From positions 87,753,675 to 87,817,674 of the forward strand of contig NC_080683.1 of assembly GCF_030445035.2 (NCBI RefSeq): a stretch of DNA of 64,000 nucleotides, written 5' to 3'. This stretch comes from Dasypus novemcinctus (taxonomy: Eukaryota; Chordata; Mammalia; Cingulata; Dasypodidae). The position numbers and the translations under genes are program-made. The notes beneath the pieces are model-generated. The model was not told where the DNA came from. It saw only the letters and a list, made by a program, of their open reading frames with translations, and searched no databases. Shown here one piece after another: positions 48,911 to 62,599 of the stretch; within the stretch, counting starts at the first letter, position 1; the number at the start of each line of letters is the position of its first letter.

Positions 48911-49435
48911 TATTCTAGGCAAAGGTGTACAATGGGCAGGCTGGGCAAGCAGTCAGCCCCAAGTGCAGGCAACAAGGAATTGTCTGAAGAGAATTTAAAA
49001 ACAACAATAAAACCAACTAAAAGTTGGCCTGCTTTTTAAATCACCATGTGCCAATAATTCTAAACAATTACTCCCAGCACCCCCACCCATAACGACATGC
49101 CATTGACTTAAAGTACTATAATTAAGAGCACTCAAGAGAGGGACAATTAAATAAATTGGCCTGGGGGAGGAGAGGTCAGGGGAGGCTACAGCGTTTGGGT
49201 GCTATAAGGATAAGCGAAAGTTCACTAGGCAGACAAATCAGGGAAGGGCCTGAGCAAAGCGAACAGAAATTGTGACAGTGTAGGGACCTCAAAGAACATG
49301 ACATGTGTGAGGGCATGCTGGGATAGTCCAGTGTGACCAGAGCCGAGGTACCAGTGCAGGGCCATGAGAGAGGCTGAGCAATGGGCACAGTCCTCTTCTA
49401 AGGGGCTTCACAAGTCATGCTAAGAAAGGTGGATA

Positions 49436-49853
49436 GGGAGGTGGATTTGGCTCAATGGATAGAGTGTCTGCTTGCCGCATGGGAGGTCCAGGGTTCAAAC
49501 CCAGGGCCTCTTGACCCATGTGATGAGCTGGCCCATGTGCAGTGCTGATGCATGCAGGAGTGCTGTGCCACGCAGGGGTGCCCCCAGCGTAGGGGAACCC
49601 CATACACTCGTGCAAGGAGTGTACCCCATAAGAAGAGCTGACTAGCGCGAAAAAAGTGCAGCCTGCCCAGGGTGGCGCTGCATACACAGAGAGCTGACGC
49701 AGCAAGGTGATGCAACAAAAAGAGACACAGATTCCTGGTGCCACTGACAAGAATATAAGTGGACACAGAACACACAGCAAATGGACACAGAGAGCAGACA
49801 ACTGAGGTGTGGGGGGAAGGGAGAGAAATAAAAAATCTTTTTTTTAAAAAAAA
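49436..49853 (+). mobile_element. DAS SINE in a TRAF3IP2 intron, antisense to the gene
   Basis: AAGAAAGGTGGATA (49422-49435) and AAGAATGGTGGATA (49854-49867) flank it. Sense full-length copy with an A-rich tail. Confidence 0.94.
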
Positions 49854-50714
49854 AAGAATGGTGGATATGCTCTTGTAGTCAGAGGGAATCCACCATGACA
49901 CTTTTAAGCTGAGAGACAGCTCACGCCTAGGTTTTGGATGTTGCTCTTTAATGGCAGAATAGAGGAGAAAGATCCAAGAGAACTGTAGGGGGCCTCTTGC
50001 AGTGTTTCAGGGGAATGGAAAGGCATGCTGTTGTCCATACTCTGTACTGTAAAACCATAGGTGTCTCATTCACATAAACTGGACTGGACCCTCCCTCGTC
50101 CAGGGCAGAGGTCTCAATGGAATACTGATATCTAAGGATCCTCTAGGGTGAGGCTGGGCCTGAGCTTGTTTACTCCATCACCGCCTTCCATTTGTCAAGG
50201 CTGACACATGACCGCAGATCACTTTGCCCCCACTCCCTAAACCTGCTGACAAGCCCTCCTGGTGCAAAGAACCCTCATATGAACCAAAGTAAGGGTCATT
50301 TTGGGGACGCTGCAGATTTAATTCCTGTACTGTAGAACTTTGAGAGCTGAACTTTGTGCCACAAAACACTTCCGTGGAACAACCAGCAAAAAATGTATAC
50401 ATCTAAACTTTCATATACAAAAGATAAGAGGTATCAGATGAAAGTCTCTTACCCTTATGTGAGTTCAAAGCCAAATTACTTCTTTGTGTGCAGTGACTGT
50501 TTGAACAATGAGGACAGCAGTGGTCCTATCAGGTAACACTTTAAAATCTTCCTGATTCATACTGCTGAACTGAGCGGCACAACGCGGTGATCTTTCTGAT
50601 AACACTATGATTTCCAAGGATTGATAAAGAGTTGACAAAGTTTTCTACCTAACATCCCAGATGGCAGAATAAACTGAAGACTCTTAATTATCAGGTTTGT
50701 GTTTGTTCGTTTAC

Positions 50715-50789
50715 CTTCTTAGCATTTGGGAAGAGCACAGGAATGAATCTGAAATTCATGCTTCCTTGTTTTATGAACTCAATCTGCAT
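50715..50789 (-). CDS. TRAF3IP2: TRAF3IP2 coding exon, SEFIR strand (box 3 side)
   Basis: This 75-base exon has 25 codons, phase 0 at both ends, acceptor GGTTCCAG and donor GTAAAC. It encodes [20 protein letters not shown] followed by [13 protein letters not shown] is a characteristic strand of the SEFIR fold, and the basic PNAKK turn leads into the last exon. It is too short to stand out as an open reading frame and was found from its splice sites and Act1 residues. It follows the preceding exon in frame (RM then MQIEF). Confidence 0.97.
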
Positions 50790-51269
50790 CTGGAACCAAA
50801 CAAATTTAAAGGTTTAATCTCAGGAATGATGATGAGGAGTTGATAGTACCCATACTTGTGTAAGTCCATACCGGGTTTTTATTCTGATTTTCTCATTTGA
50901 GTGCCACACACTTATAATTTTAAGCCCTCCCAATTACACATCTATGCCATTCACTCATTCATCCATCATTTATTGGAGGCCTATTGAAATTCATGCTCTG
51001 TGTTAGATTTTGGGTTTTAAGGCATTGGATACCTTCCAAGGTATGCTGGAGTCTGCTCACAGTAGCTCATGAGAGCCACTTATGCACATCTCTTCCCAAT
51101 TCTGTGTCCAGTGACTACATTGGTAGCTTGAGATTAGTCATGGTGAAAGTATTTATACCATGGAAACTGGCAACGCTACAAATTAAGAATTTTTTTCAGT
51201 GATCTACTTTACCAGAACACCACTGGCACCATCCTGAGCTTCATAAACCCAACAGTCTAGTGAGCAGAT

Positions 51270-51560
51270 GGGAAGGTAAATTATTAACTGTAATAGTGTG
51301 AAAAGTATAAACAAAATATTGTGGAAGCCCAGAGTGGGGACATCCATTCTACAGCAGGGGTTTGAAGGACAGTCATAGGGGAGGTGTCATTTGGTTACTG
51401 AAAAAAAATAATTTGGTCAGTCAGGAAAAGTGAGAGAGAGGGGAAGGGTTAAGCAAAGGAAACAGCATGAGTAAATGCCTACAGGTATGAACGTGTGTAG
51501 AGCAGTTGGTGACCAGCTAGTAATCCACTGCCACTAGAACATAGGATGGGCTTAGGAGAG
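51270..51560 (+). repeat. Ancient interspersed repeat fragment
   Basis: 'aacagcatgagtaaatgcctacagg' and the following text resemble the repeat at 17.7 kb. Weak. Confidence 0.35.
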
Positions 51561-51903
51561 AGGTGGGGAATTCTGTCTGCCAGGCTTTAGATTTCCCATA
51601 CCAGTTCCAATTTGCTCTGATATTCTAGTGGCCTGGGAGATTTATGTGCCAAGAATCCTATCAAAACAAGCATTTTTAGTTTGAGGGGCGTTAACAGTCT
51701 TCCAAATCCTGTGATCAGCACAAAGCTTTCAGTTGTCTAATGATGAAAGAGATGAGGAATTATATGTTCCCAATTATTTTATGTTCCAATTGATTTTTGT
51801 AACTGAGAAGTCTTTATCGTATGTGGGAAGAGAGAACAGAGATGAAGATGACAATGGTAATGGCTGGTTATTGGAATCACCGTAGGAACTCCCTCGTAAG
51901 TGC

Positions 51904-51970
51904 ACTCTTACACACACATGCTCATACATACTCTCTCACACATATACAATCACACATACACATATGCATA
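51904..51970. repeat. Degenerate (CA)n-rich tract
   Basis: Repeated CACA, CATA and CTCA units over about 65 bases. Confidence 0.8.
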
Positions 51971-53819
51971 CCCTCCACAAGGTGATTTCTCAGAACCACC
52001 TCCCTTTGAAAATCAGAAATTATCAAAAGCATATTTTAAAATGACAAAGTACCATGTACCCAAAAGAAACAACTTTACAAGTACAAAAGAAATGTGAAAG
52101 GAAGGACACAGGATTAGTAATTTAAAAATGAAGAATGGGGTTTAGTTTAGCTTGGCCACTAGGCTACCCAGACTGTTCCAGGTGAACTAGCTACAGTGCA
52201 TTTTTATTTCCTGACCACTCTATTTCTAGATATTGGCTTTCTGCAAGCAGTTTAGTCCATGATGCAGTTACTCAAGAGTACTTCTTCATTGCTCTGTCAT
52301 GGCCAAGTTCTTATTGTCCTGGGGTTTAATGCTGGCTGGATGGGGCCAGGAAGCCAGCTGAGCAGGAAGGCCTGTGTCCCCTCCTGTAATAAGGAAGGGC
52401 CTGAGACCTCATTACCCCAAGAAAAGCCATGTTTGAAAATCATCCTTTTTGTGGTTAGGCATTGTCAAAGAAGCCCTGAGATGGTACTGTGTGTTAGTGC
52501 CTGGCTTTGCCACACACCAGCAGAGTGACTAGGTTTCCCTAGTCACTGACATGGACTTGGAGACCTTCCCACATACCAGCTGTCAGCTTCTGAGCCTGGC
52601 AGGTTCCTAGGGACACAGAGAGGACACTGGGTGTTCTGGGGCCAGGCAGACACATACAAACAGCCAAGGGATAGGAGTACCCAAAGCCAGCCATGAACTT
52701 TTAGGGCAGTTTACTTCCAGAAATGCACTTATGCTGGGCCCTACCAGGGGCTCTCAGATGAACCTGTAATAGGAGTGAGCCTGATCAGCATTTCCTGGCT
52801 CCTTGGCCTTACTCTTTGACTTCACCATTTTACCTCCACTTTTACTTTTTGGTTCTGAGCCTGGATGAATGGTCAGCACTTGGTGGAAGAAGACATGGAG
52901 ACCCTGAGAACTCAGATGAGAACACCCACCCTCCCCTTTTCCTGCACTCCTCATCCACAGGACAGACCTGGGGTTTAGGTCAGCATCCCGAGTTAAAGCC
53001 ACATGTCCTGTGGCTGATGCTGACTGCCTCCTGAGTCGTGCTGCTTCCTTGCTTGCTTATTTTGCCTGGGCCTCTCCTGCTTCCTGCCCCATCTCCCTAT
53101 CTTAGTCAGTGACCTCTTACTCCAGGGGTTCTTAACTTTTTTTTGTTCCATGGACAACTTTGCTAGTTAGGTGAAAACCACAGACTCTGTCTCAGAATGT
53201 AGCAGCAGATAGTTTTATGACACTCAACATTGGAGGTCAGAGAAAATAAAGATAATAAGTTGGGTTTTTTCCAATTCAGGCTAACAGACCCCCTGAATCT
53301 TTCCACAGACTCCCAAGGGGTCCATGGGCCCCTTGTTAAGAACTGCTGCCTAATGCTCATTCCAAGTGCCTTCCCTCCTTGTGGACTGTTAAAGCTGAAA
53401 GGAAGCTAACAGGTTCAGGGCCAATGATTGTCAAGCCTTTTTAAATCTCAGAATCCTTGGTAAGCCAACAAGGCTGAGAAACACAGACCAGCTGTGGTTG
53501 AGGTGGGGGAGGTAGGCCCTGGCACCCCACCCCCAGCACATATGGGCACCATGAGGGACCCCACAGAACATTTTGGAAGTCATAAGTGCAGTTCAGCATC
53601 CTCATCAGGAAGGAACTGTCTCCACAGCATCTTTGCAATCATGGGCAGCCTGAGGGATAGCTATCCCACAGCTGGGTGGCATTTATGGTCAGAACTTTCT
53701 ATCAGATGCTGACAAAATCTAATCTGCTATAAATTTTTCCCACTAGTTTTAGTTTGACCAAGCCTCACGGTTCAAGTGTAGCAGTGGAACATTCCTCATC
53801 TATCATGAGCTGATGACGA

Positions 53820-54563
<744 letters not shown>

Positions 54564-54659
54564 TTAATGAGAGGAAGAAAAGCATGTTTATGGAAGTGGA
54601 AAGTGTGGTCCATTTGGAGAAAGCAGGCTGGAAACTGGCCAGCAGGACTAAGGGTTTTC

Positions 54660-55300
54660 TGACATGCTGGGGGGCGGGGGTGTTGGGGGGGGCAGGGCTC
54701 GTTCTCCGCGGAAAGTGAAAGGCACCGACCCCCACCCCAGCAGACGCTGGAGCCCCCTGACTTCCTGCTCGCCCTTCCCCAGCTCCCCGCAAACACGCAG
54801 AGCAAGTGGCAGAGAGAAGCCCTCCCAAAGAGATGCACTTTCGCCCGCCATCGCCCACAGCCGTCACTGCTAAATGCCTAATGAAAGCTCGCATCACTAA
54901 GTGCGTCTGCGTCGCGGCGCAGCGGCTCTGCACGGTGATGAAAAACAGCCGCGCTCCCGCGGCCGGCTCGAAGCTGGCCGCCACCGCACTCCCGACGGCC
55001 CGGCTTTCTGCGCACGCGCCTTAGCGAGGCAGGGGTCCGGACCCTGGAGCACAAAGCGAGCATCAGGCAGCAGACAAAAGGAAACGCCAGACAGCCGCCT
55101 GCTGAGACGCCCGTCCCCCACCGGCTCCCTCGGAAGGAAGCGGCCGACACGGACACGCTGGCAGCAATCAATTTCTATCTTGTTAAAGCACAAAGTGTCC
55201 CAGTGGCCGGTATAGATTCTGTCAGTGGAAAACAAATCACCGAGCTGCGAGTGGGCGCCTCGGGGGTCGCGTGCAGCGCAGCCTGTGGGGCTGCCCGGGA
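54660..55300. promoter_or_regulatory. CpG-island-like block in a TRAF3IP2 SEFIR intron
   Basis: The intron between the exons at 55679-55747 and 54444-54560 holds a strongly GC- and CpG-rich segment. By hand I count about 19 CpG in 54901-55020, with more through about 55270, while flanking DNA has very few. Such islands usually mark promoters active in the germ line. It contains no TRAF3IP2 exon that I can identify, and open frames through it look like GC-rich chance reading. It could be an alternative or antisense promoter. Confidence 0.6.
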
Positions 55301-55678
55301 AACCTCTTCAGCCCAGTCCTCCAGAACACTTAGGCTGGCTTCTGCCAGCCTAAGATTAAGTTGACTTCTGCCGCTTCCTCCCCACTCCCCATCTTCTTTT
55401 CTCATTTCCTATTCTGGTCAAAAAAAAAAAAAAAATGGTTTGCTCTGATTGTTATCAACCACCTGTGTCTGGTTTGACTTATTTCCTGCCGTGCTTGTCC
55501 AGGAGGGCGACCCCATCCTTTTCCAAGCCTTTGCACAGCTTCCATCAAGGGAGGCTGTGTGGGCCCTTCTCTGCTTTGGACCTGGGTGGGTATGCCAGTG
55601 CTTGTTTAACAAAATAACTTCACAAAATAATTGTCTTTCTCACCAGAAAGCAATCTCAGCATTTTGGAATATACTTAC

Positions 55679-55747
55679 ATCTCTAAGGTAGCGCTCCATC
55701 CATTTAATGATATCAATGCCTCGGATTCTATCCTCAAATATGTCTAT
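55679..55747 (-). CDS. TRAF3IP2: TRAF3IP2 coding exon, SEFIR box 2 region
   Basis: This 69-base exon has exactly 23 codons and phase 0 at both ends. The acceptor is TTTCTAG and the donor GTAAGTA. It encodes [20 protein letters not shown] followed by LRD, the strand-loop-helix of SEFIR corresponding to box 2. The residues match remembered human Act1 throughout. The exon is short and fully conserved, as expected for a structural core segment. The intron downstream of it carries a CpG-rich block described separately. Confidence 0.97.
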
Positions 55748-56335
55748 CTAGAAAAAAGAAAGATATGAGAAATGGATATTCATGAAAAGGCTTTCTCTAA
55801 ATTCAGAGCAAGAGAAAACACAAAAGACCATATGTTTTACGACTCAAAAAGTTACTAATGCTTTTTTGTAGGGGAGAGCACAAATCTAAGAAATAAAATA
55901 CCATTTTCTTAAAGCATGCCTTATTTCAACATTAGTAGGCATTTAAGTATTTAATATCCATAATTAGGATATAGTGGTACACACTGAAATGTATCCGTGG
56001 CTATACAACTATGTTTTTAAAAAATCTGAAAGCCACAGTGGACCACCAGTTTGGATGTAAGCCAGCAACATATATAGATATATATGGCTGTAATTTGATA
56101 GGCAGACATTCTGGAACATTTTAGTGGATGTGTGGTGTGCAAAACTGAGAAACAATTGTGGTGCTTTACTTGCATTAGTCATTACTGTAGTATTATGGCC
56201 AGTTTTGATCTATAGGTTTTAGAGGGATTGTATGAAACCTGGAGCAGATCCAAGAAACAGTCACAAAAACAATTACTGAGATGTTGGGGAAGAGTTTATG
56301 ATGAAAGTCAAGAAGTAGAACTCTTGAGCCTTAAA

Positions 56336-56360
56336 AAGACTGATATTTAATATCAGTCTT
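56336..56360. repeat. Near-perfect palindrome, 12-bp arms, 1-base centre
   Basis: AAGACTGATATT at 56336-56347 is followed by T and then its exact reverse complement at 56349-56360. It lies in the TRAF3IP2 intron between 55748 and 59025. Confidence 0.95.
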
Positions 56361-57184
56361 CAGGTGGATGAAGCATAATTCAAAGAGGAGAAAAGCCCGT
56401 TATTTTCTATTTTATAGAAGACCAAATAAAAGGGCCTTTCTTGGGCTCAGACTTGTGCTGCAGCCAGAATCATGTGTGTGTGTACAAAAGGCTCTTGATT
56501 GGAAGAGCGATTATATACTGGAATGGGTGACTCAGGGAAACTGTCCTTGAGGAGTTATTTGATTCAGCCACACTACTCCCAGATTAATTGACCTAAATGT
56601 CAAGTTCCAGTTGTCCAGCAAACTTTCCATCTATGAGCCAACCTTCCTTCTCTATTCCCCACATCCCTCTCTACTTTACTCCCCACATGGGTGTCCCCTG
56701 CGTCCTAAAAGCATAGCACAAGCCCTGCTGCTCTGTGAATCCTCCACACACACTGACCTCCTCCTCCTCCACTGACCTAACTCTTCCCCATTGTGGCCGC
56801 TTGTGGGACAGGACAATTAATCCGTTATAATTACCTTCTTTCATTTTACTGAATGTCTCATTTCTGTCTGCCTTATCTCCTCAACCCAATTCTAAGCTTC
56901 CTATAGAAAGAGATTATGCCTTTTGAAGGCAAACTGTCTAATACATACGAATGTATAATATGAGTTCAGAATGTTTCTTTATTAGCAGAACATCAAAAAT
57001 GGAATGGCCTTCCTGTTGGTTTGCATACTCATGTTTTAAAATGCCTGATGGCCAACAACTGCATGAGGTAATCTTGATTAGCTAAAGCTTTTGTAGCTCT
57101 CTGTGGCTACATCAGAAATCCATTTCTATTATATCAGGGAAGAGCAATATAATGTCTACGGTCAAGGTTGAGAAGAGACAGACA

Positions 57185-57385
57185 GACAGCCCGGATTCTA
57201 TTCTATGGGCTCTGCCACGCCCTACCTGTATGACTAGGAATTGTTACTGAAACTCTCTAAGTCTTATTATTTTCATTTGTAATCTGTGTTCATAAACTTT
57301 CTAGGGTGGCTGTGAAGATTAAAATGAATAGAAAAAGCATCTCAAAATGCCTGGCTTAAAGTTCTCAATAAATGGTCATCATTAT
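57185..57385 (+). repeat. MIR relic
   Basis: 'ggctctgccacgccctacctgtatgacta', 'ggtggctgtgaagattaaaatgaat' and 'atgcctggcttaaagttctcaataaatgg' follow sense MIR. Confidence 0.55.
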
Positions 57386-59025
57386 TATTAATCCCAGCGC
57401 TTAAATTATCCCCTGCTATTGAGTTGGACTTTCTGGGAGGCACATCGTGCTACATATCTTCCATCTCTACCAAATCCACAGCTCCTGTCAGCTCAGCTTC
57501 TCCACACAGCCATCTCCTCAGGTTCCAGTAACTACTTCTTCCTTGCCTCTTTGGACCTAGGGGTGGAAACAGGGCCTTGCTTTTGCTGGCCCCAGGATAT
57601 CACACTAATCCCTGTGGATATCTAAAACCTGCCCGTGGCTCTATAAATAGTCCTTTATTAAGCTCTCCTTAAATTACCCATTAATTTTTTTCATTCCATA
57701 ACAGGATCTTGAGGTATCAGTGAGGCACTTTGCTGCCCAGGATGGGGCTCTGTGATTCCACCTTGAGGCTTCATAGTGAGTAGGGTGAAGGGCAGATTTA
57801 GACTCTGCCTAAGGAGCCCGACTGTGGAAGGCATGAAAACTTGGTTCCCCTGGCAAGGACAATCAGTATTCTTATTTGGAACTGACCAAATATTAAGATC
57901 TTTTCTGAAATGTTGGTCTTATGTCTTAAAATTTGATTTTATGTCATAGTTACCACAATGCTTCCTTATTCCAGAAATGGGAAAGTTGGTCTCTAAATAG
58001 TCATGAAGTTGGATTGTATAAATTGTATTTTTGTTTCGTTTTGTTTTTACTTTCAGACATTTTCCAATTAGGAAAATATATATATGGCATTATCAGTTAA
58101 AGAAAAAAATTCAAATAAAAACTTAAACAATGTTAAATAACCTTTAAAACTGATATTTAGATATGGTGCTTCTTCTTTATCCTTCAATATTCCTATTCAT
58201 AGATATTTCCCCTAATTTTTCCCCACTCTCCAGAATTCACTGTCACTAAATATCCAGAGGAAACCTCTGAGAGAGAAAAGGGGATTGCAGTGTTTGAGGA
58301 AAGCGGTTCCCTCCAAGGAGCCTCCAGAGGTGTTTTATTTCAGTCGCAAGACTTTAAGCTGTACTGAATCAAAAGACTGCAGGGAGATAAGAGATGTCCT
58401 GTTTCCTGGTTTCCTGACATTTCTTGGCCCAGGATCTCAGGCAGGGCTGGGTCCACTCGACCTCTCCTAGAACCAGACTAGACCGGCCGGGGACCTGGCC
58501 GAGTCGTCCCTGGCCAGAAGCTGCTGCCTCAAGGTTGGCATGGCAGCTGTGCAGGGTGGGGGACCGGGCTGCAGGGGCTCTACTTGAAACCTCACCACCC
58601 ACTACAGAACAAAAGACCTTGATAAATAAGCAAGTGACCCTGGTGAAGCCTGCAGCTTTCTGTATCACAGGAAGCATAACTAAAATGGGCAGGGTTGGTT
58701 AAAAAAAAAAAGGGCAAAGCGCAGAGTGCAGCAAGAGCCATTTCCTTCAGTCCAGGGCCACCTGCATATGTGGTGGGTAGGAGTTCTGCTCTTGCTGTTC
58801 AGAGGTACTCAGGTCACCTCAGAGAGCACAGGGGGAAAAGGCTGGCAACTTAATTAGTTTAAAAGCTAGAAAATCATTGCCGAAACCCATAAGCAGTTAG
58901 TGTATCCCATAAATTAAATCAAATAATACAGTTGAAAACATCAACAGCTATGTATACTTTTTCTCCTTTTGTTTTCATTATAGCTGCTTTAACTGTTGCA
59001 CTTTCTCTTTGGATAAAATACTTAC

Positions 59026-59114
59026 TGCAGTCTGAAAGCCATTTACCAACAAAAAGTTCACAAATTTCATCACCTCCATGGCTGTGTCCAGAGAATAAGT
59101 GATAAAGACTTTTC
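59026..59114 (-). CDS. TRAF3IP2: TRAF3IP2 coding exon, start of SEFIR domain
   Basis: This 89-base exon comprises two bases finishing the split Arg codon plus 29 codons. The acceptor is CTTTCAG and the donor GTAAGT. The peptide begins (R)[14 protein letters not shown] and ends NGFQTA. KVFITYS is the conserved first strand (box 1) of the SEFIR fold, which resembles a TIR domain, and the following helix contains [15 protein letters not shown] mediates contact with the SEFIR domains of IL-17 receptor chains. Compared with remembered human sequence, Leu replaces Met after TYS and Met replaces Val in the helix; both changes are conservative. Confidence 0.96.
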
Positions 59115-60028
59115 CTGAAAGAGAGATTTTTCACATTTATGAGAAACTAGTCAAATTATTCAATTCTAAGCAGTGCTTCTGAATTGTATGCAATGTCTTT
59201 TGTCCTTCTCAAATGATATAGGGAAACCTGGGGGGATCTAAGGGTTTCTGTCTGCAGGGGTCTGGTCCGGGCAGAGCTCCTCTGGCCCGAAGGGGTAAGG
59301 GATCTGTCCAAGGGAGTCCAGGAGTGGATGGAAGCATGGCAGTAAGAGGGACAAGGACTGCAGTGGTGGTCAGAGGGACAGGTCCAATAGTCTCAAAAAA
59401 GAAAACACCTGATGCTTCAACAAAAACCTACCGCCCAGAACCCGTGGGTCCTACCTGGTTTCCTAGAGACCCATGGCACTAGGCCTAAAGGGTACTCTCA
59501 CAGCATGCCAAAGAAGCAGAGACTTGATAAAGGAGGCCACCCAATGGGGTCCTCTCCATCTCTTGACACTCTCGACTACCCCAGAACTCTTGCTTGACGA
59601 AAGCAAATGAGGAGAGAGGGAGAAAGTGGTTCCTCTGCCCTTCATTCCCTCATTCCCTCACTTCCGGAAGGAGGTTGAAGTTGACTAAAGTGCAGCTAAG
59701 AAATGTAAGCATTTCAGCAACTTGAAGGAGAAATTCCACCTCGGTGTAGCCTAACAGAGCTGACACCTCATTTTTTCCTGGGTCAGCTTAGAGCAGCAGA
59801 CAATACCATGCAGACAAGCTCAACCCAGTCAGGATGACAACCATGTTTTCTCGGGCTTAGAGAAATGATCTGGCTAGCAATTTAAAGTGAAAGATGAATG
59901 GACCAGCTAAATCCCAGGAGGCACTTGAGGCAGGGCGTGGAGAAAAAAAGGAGGACTGGAGAGAGAATATAAGAGTCTGTACTCGTCATCTACCCCCAGG
60001 CTTTTGTTTTTTAAAAACATACTTCTCA

Positions 60029-60196
60029 GGGGAGCCAGTGTAGCTCAGTGGTTTGAGAGCTTGCTTCCCATATATGAGGTCCTGGTTCAATCCCTGGTAC
60101 CTCCTCAAACAAACAAACAAACAACAAATAAAACCCCCAAAATATAACAAACTAGTCTTTGAAAAAGGAAAAGAAAAGGATAAAAGAAAAAAACCC
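60029..60196 (+). mobile_element. Single-head tRNA SINE in a TRAF3IP2 intron, 11-bp target duplication
   Basis: CATACTTCTCA is at 60018-60028 and 60197-60207. The head has a tRNA-like A box (tagctcagtggtttgag) and B box (ggttcaatccc), then an (AAAC)n-like and A-rich tail. Confidence 0.9.
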
Positions 60197-61323
60197 CATA
60201 CTTCTCAAATGGAAGTACATATAATGGTCATATTGACTATTTAAACAGCCAGGCTTAAATGATGATGGTACTCAATGCATTTTATTCTCAACACATAATA
60301 TTTAACCAATTCCTATGTAAGTAATTTTAGGACTCCCTTTATAGATTATGGTAAGATAAATATGGTCTATAGACTGATGTAATAAGTATATTGTATACAG
60401 GGCAGCATCAGTTCTCCAGAAAAGCTCAAAATTAAAAATATATAGGTTATCAAGAAGATTTTTAGGGAAAAAATCATCTGAATGACAAACAGCAGTGTAT
60501 TGCTGCCATAGAAATCTTTCAGAGTAGGAAAAGAGCACCGACTACCCCTGCCAATTTCTTCACAAGAGGAATTAGCAAATGCAAAGGGTTTCATTTCAAG
60601 TTCAAGTCTGGTTCAAAAAGGTGTCCAGGTTTGGTAGAGGATTATTAGAATTATCTGAGCTTCTCTAGCAGGCATAACAGTATATAACAATTTCATAAGT
60701 ACTGGCTGTTTTCTTATGATTTCTGGAACTTACTGCCCTGACTGACCTTAATATGAGAAAATTTTGGTGATATGTCAACATTTCTGGTTCTGGCTGTAAA
60801 ATGTGGAAAAAAGAATCATCACCTGACACTTAGTCAAATGTTTCTTTAAATAAAAAGCTTAGTTTGCATTTGGTTGTGAGGCAATATGGAGAATGTGAAA
60901 CAGTTTTCTCCAAAAAGATTGCTCACTCCTACAGGAAATGACCTTGTTCTTGATGGCTGCTGATAATTTATGGTGAGACACTAGGTCCCTAGCCAATAGC
61001 ACACGGACATCCAATCAATTTGTCCAGGGAAAAGTCCACTCAAGAGCACCATTTAGAAGAGGAAAAAAGCATTGGAGTTATTTGTTGTTAGAGTATGTGT
61101 TTTTAAAAATCTCCTAGTAAGCACTTTGTGAGCATTCCCAGTAGTTTCAGAATCAGTCAAAACATTCATATGAAATGCTGGTTCCTTTTTGAGTGAAAAG
61201 CAAAAAATAAGTAAATTTTATTTCCCTCTTTATAGGAGAAATATCTAAGATTATGGATAAATGATCATCAAGTACTCTCAAAGTACAAGACCTGACAAGG
61301 AGAAAACACTGCAAACAACTTAC

Positions 61324-61499
61324 GCAATTCTTCTGGTAAATTGCTTGTTTTCAGAGTTCCTCTGGCTGGAGGGTTACTAGGGGGTCTAGGGACAGCAGCT
61401 GGAGATGGAGCCTGGGGACCCTGGGGTCTCAGTTCTGCAGGCCACTCCAAGGACTCAGGAGCTCCAGGTCTATTAGGTGGCTGGTTATATAGCTGGTCC
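61324..61499 (-). CDS. TRAF3IP2: TRAF3IP2 coding exon, proline-rich linker before SEFIR
   Basis: This 176-base exon lies between an acceptor reading TTTTCCAG and a donor GTAAGT. It begins with the third base of a split codon, has 58 full codons, and ends with the first base of an Arg codon completed in the next exon. The peptide starts [10 protein letters not shown], is rich in Pro ([17 protein letters not shown]), and ends TSNLPEEL immediately before the SEFIR domain. In Act1 this segment is a flexible linker between the N-terminal TRAF-binding region and SEFIR. An in-frame extension past the donor gives unrelated residues, which supports the exon end. The next upstream exon must end in phase 2 and is not in this window. 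Confidence 0.94.
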
Positions 61500-62599
61500 C
61501 TGGAAAAGAACACATTTATAAAAATTTTCATTTTTAACATAGGCAAGCCTTTAGGGACAGAAAGCTTTAAGAACTACAGGAAGATAGAAGTGAGCTATCT
61601 CCTCTGACTCCATTTCTTATCCCAGACAGACGGATGAGTGGAGCTCCATGGAGTGTTACTCAGTAACCAGTTCAGCTGGCTGCCATGTGTAAGGGCCTGT
61701 GCTAGGGGCCAAAGAGGGGAGCAGGATTTGTTCTCTCTATTCAAGAACTGTACTGTCACATTAGGAAATGTCTCATACACAGGGCAGGCAAGGTCACCAA
61801 TGAAACAGAGTAGTATAATGGGTGATATAGAAGATTGGTGGTATAGGCATTCAGATAAATTGATATAACTTCTAGCTCATGGTTGATAATAGTTATTTAT
61901 CAAAAAGCAAATGGCCATATAAGTTTGAAAGTATTTATGTTATCAATATTTGAATGAAAATCTTATTTTGAAGACCTCCTAAAGAAGTTTCTACCATGTA
62001 GTTACATAGAATTTTTAAAATTATTTTGGTTGCCAATATCCCCTTGAATATTCTCATTGAGATGGCCAGTCAGATGCACTTTTGTGAGATTTGCGTGGCA
62101 GAAGGGAAATGGAGGCCATTTCTGCCACTGTGGTTTCTGTTGGTGAGGACCATCATGAGGTGCTAAGTTTTCCTCGGCAAGCATCCCACTGTCCTGTTAC
62201 CACTTCATGAGTGTCAAGGGCAGGGCATAGGCATCCATCCATTTTTTGCCAGTGCAGACTTAGCAGGCACAGAATCATTCTAATGCAGTAGTGGAGGCTT
62301 TCTGATTCCAGATTGTACTTTGCTAGTGCAGTCTAGAGTCTAGCATTCCAGTAACAGCTTTCTGATTCTCCCATATCCTGACCAGGGCAGAGGAGGCAGT
62401 GTCTTCAGTGGTTCCATTCTATAGTATTGCTCTGAGATCATTCCTTGAAGCCCAACCTAAAGCTCAACAACTTTGTAAGCACCAATTTTTTATACTAAAT
62501 TCTATTCTGCTTAAAATAGCTAGAATTGTTTCTGTTTTCTTAACTGAATCCAGATAAGGGGACTAACACTGTACTTGTAATGTTTTATTTCTTTAAAAA

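Noticed and set aside
58369-58702. Opposed ORFs of 92-102 codons in a TRAF3IP2 intron
   Set aside because: No match to Act1, no splice sites joining neighbouring exons, and open on both strands by GC content.
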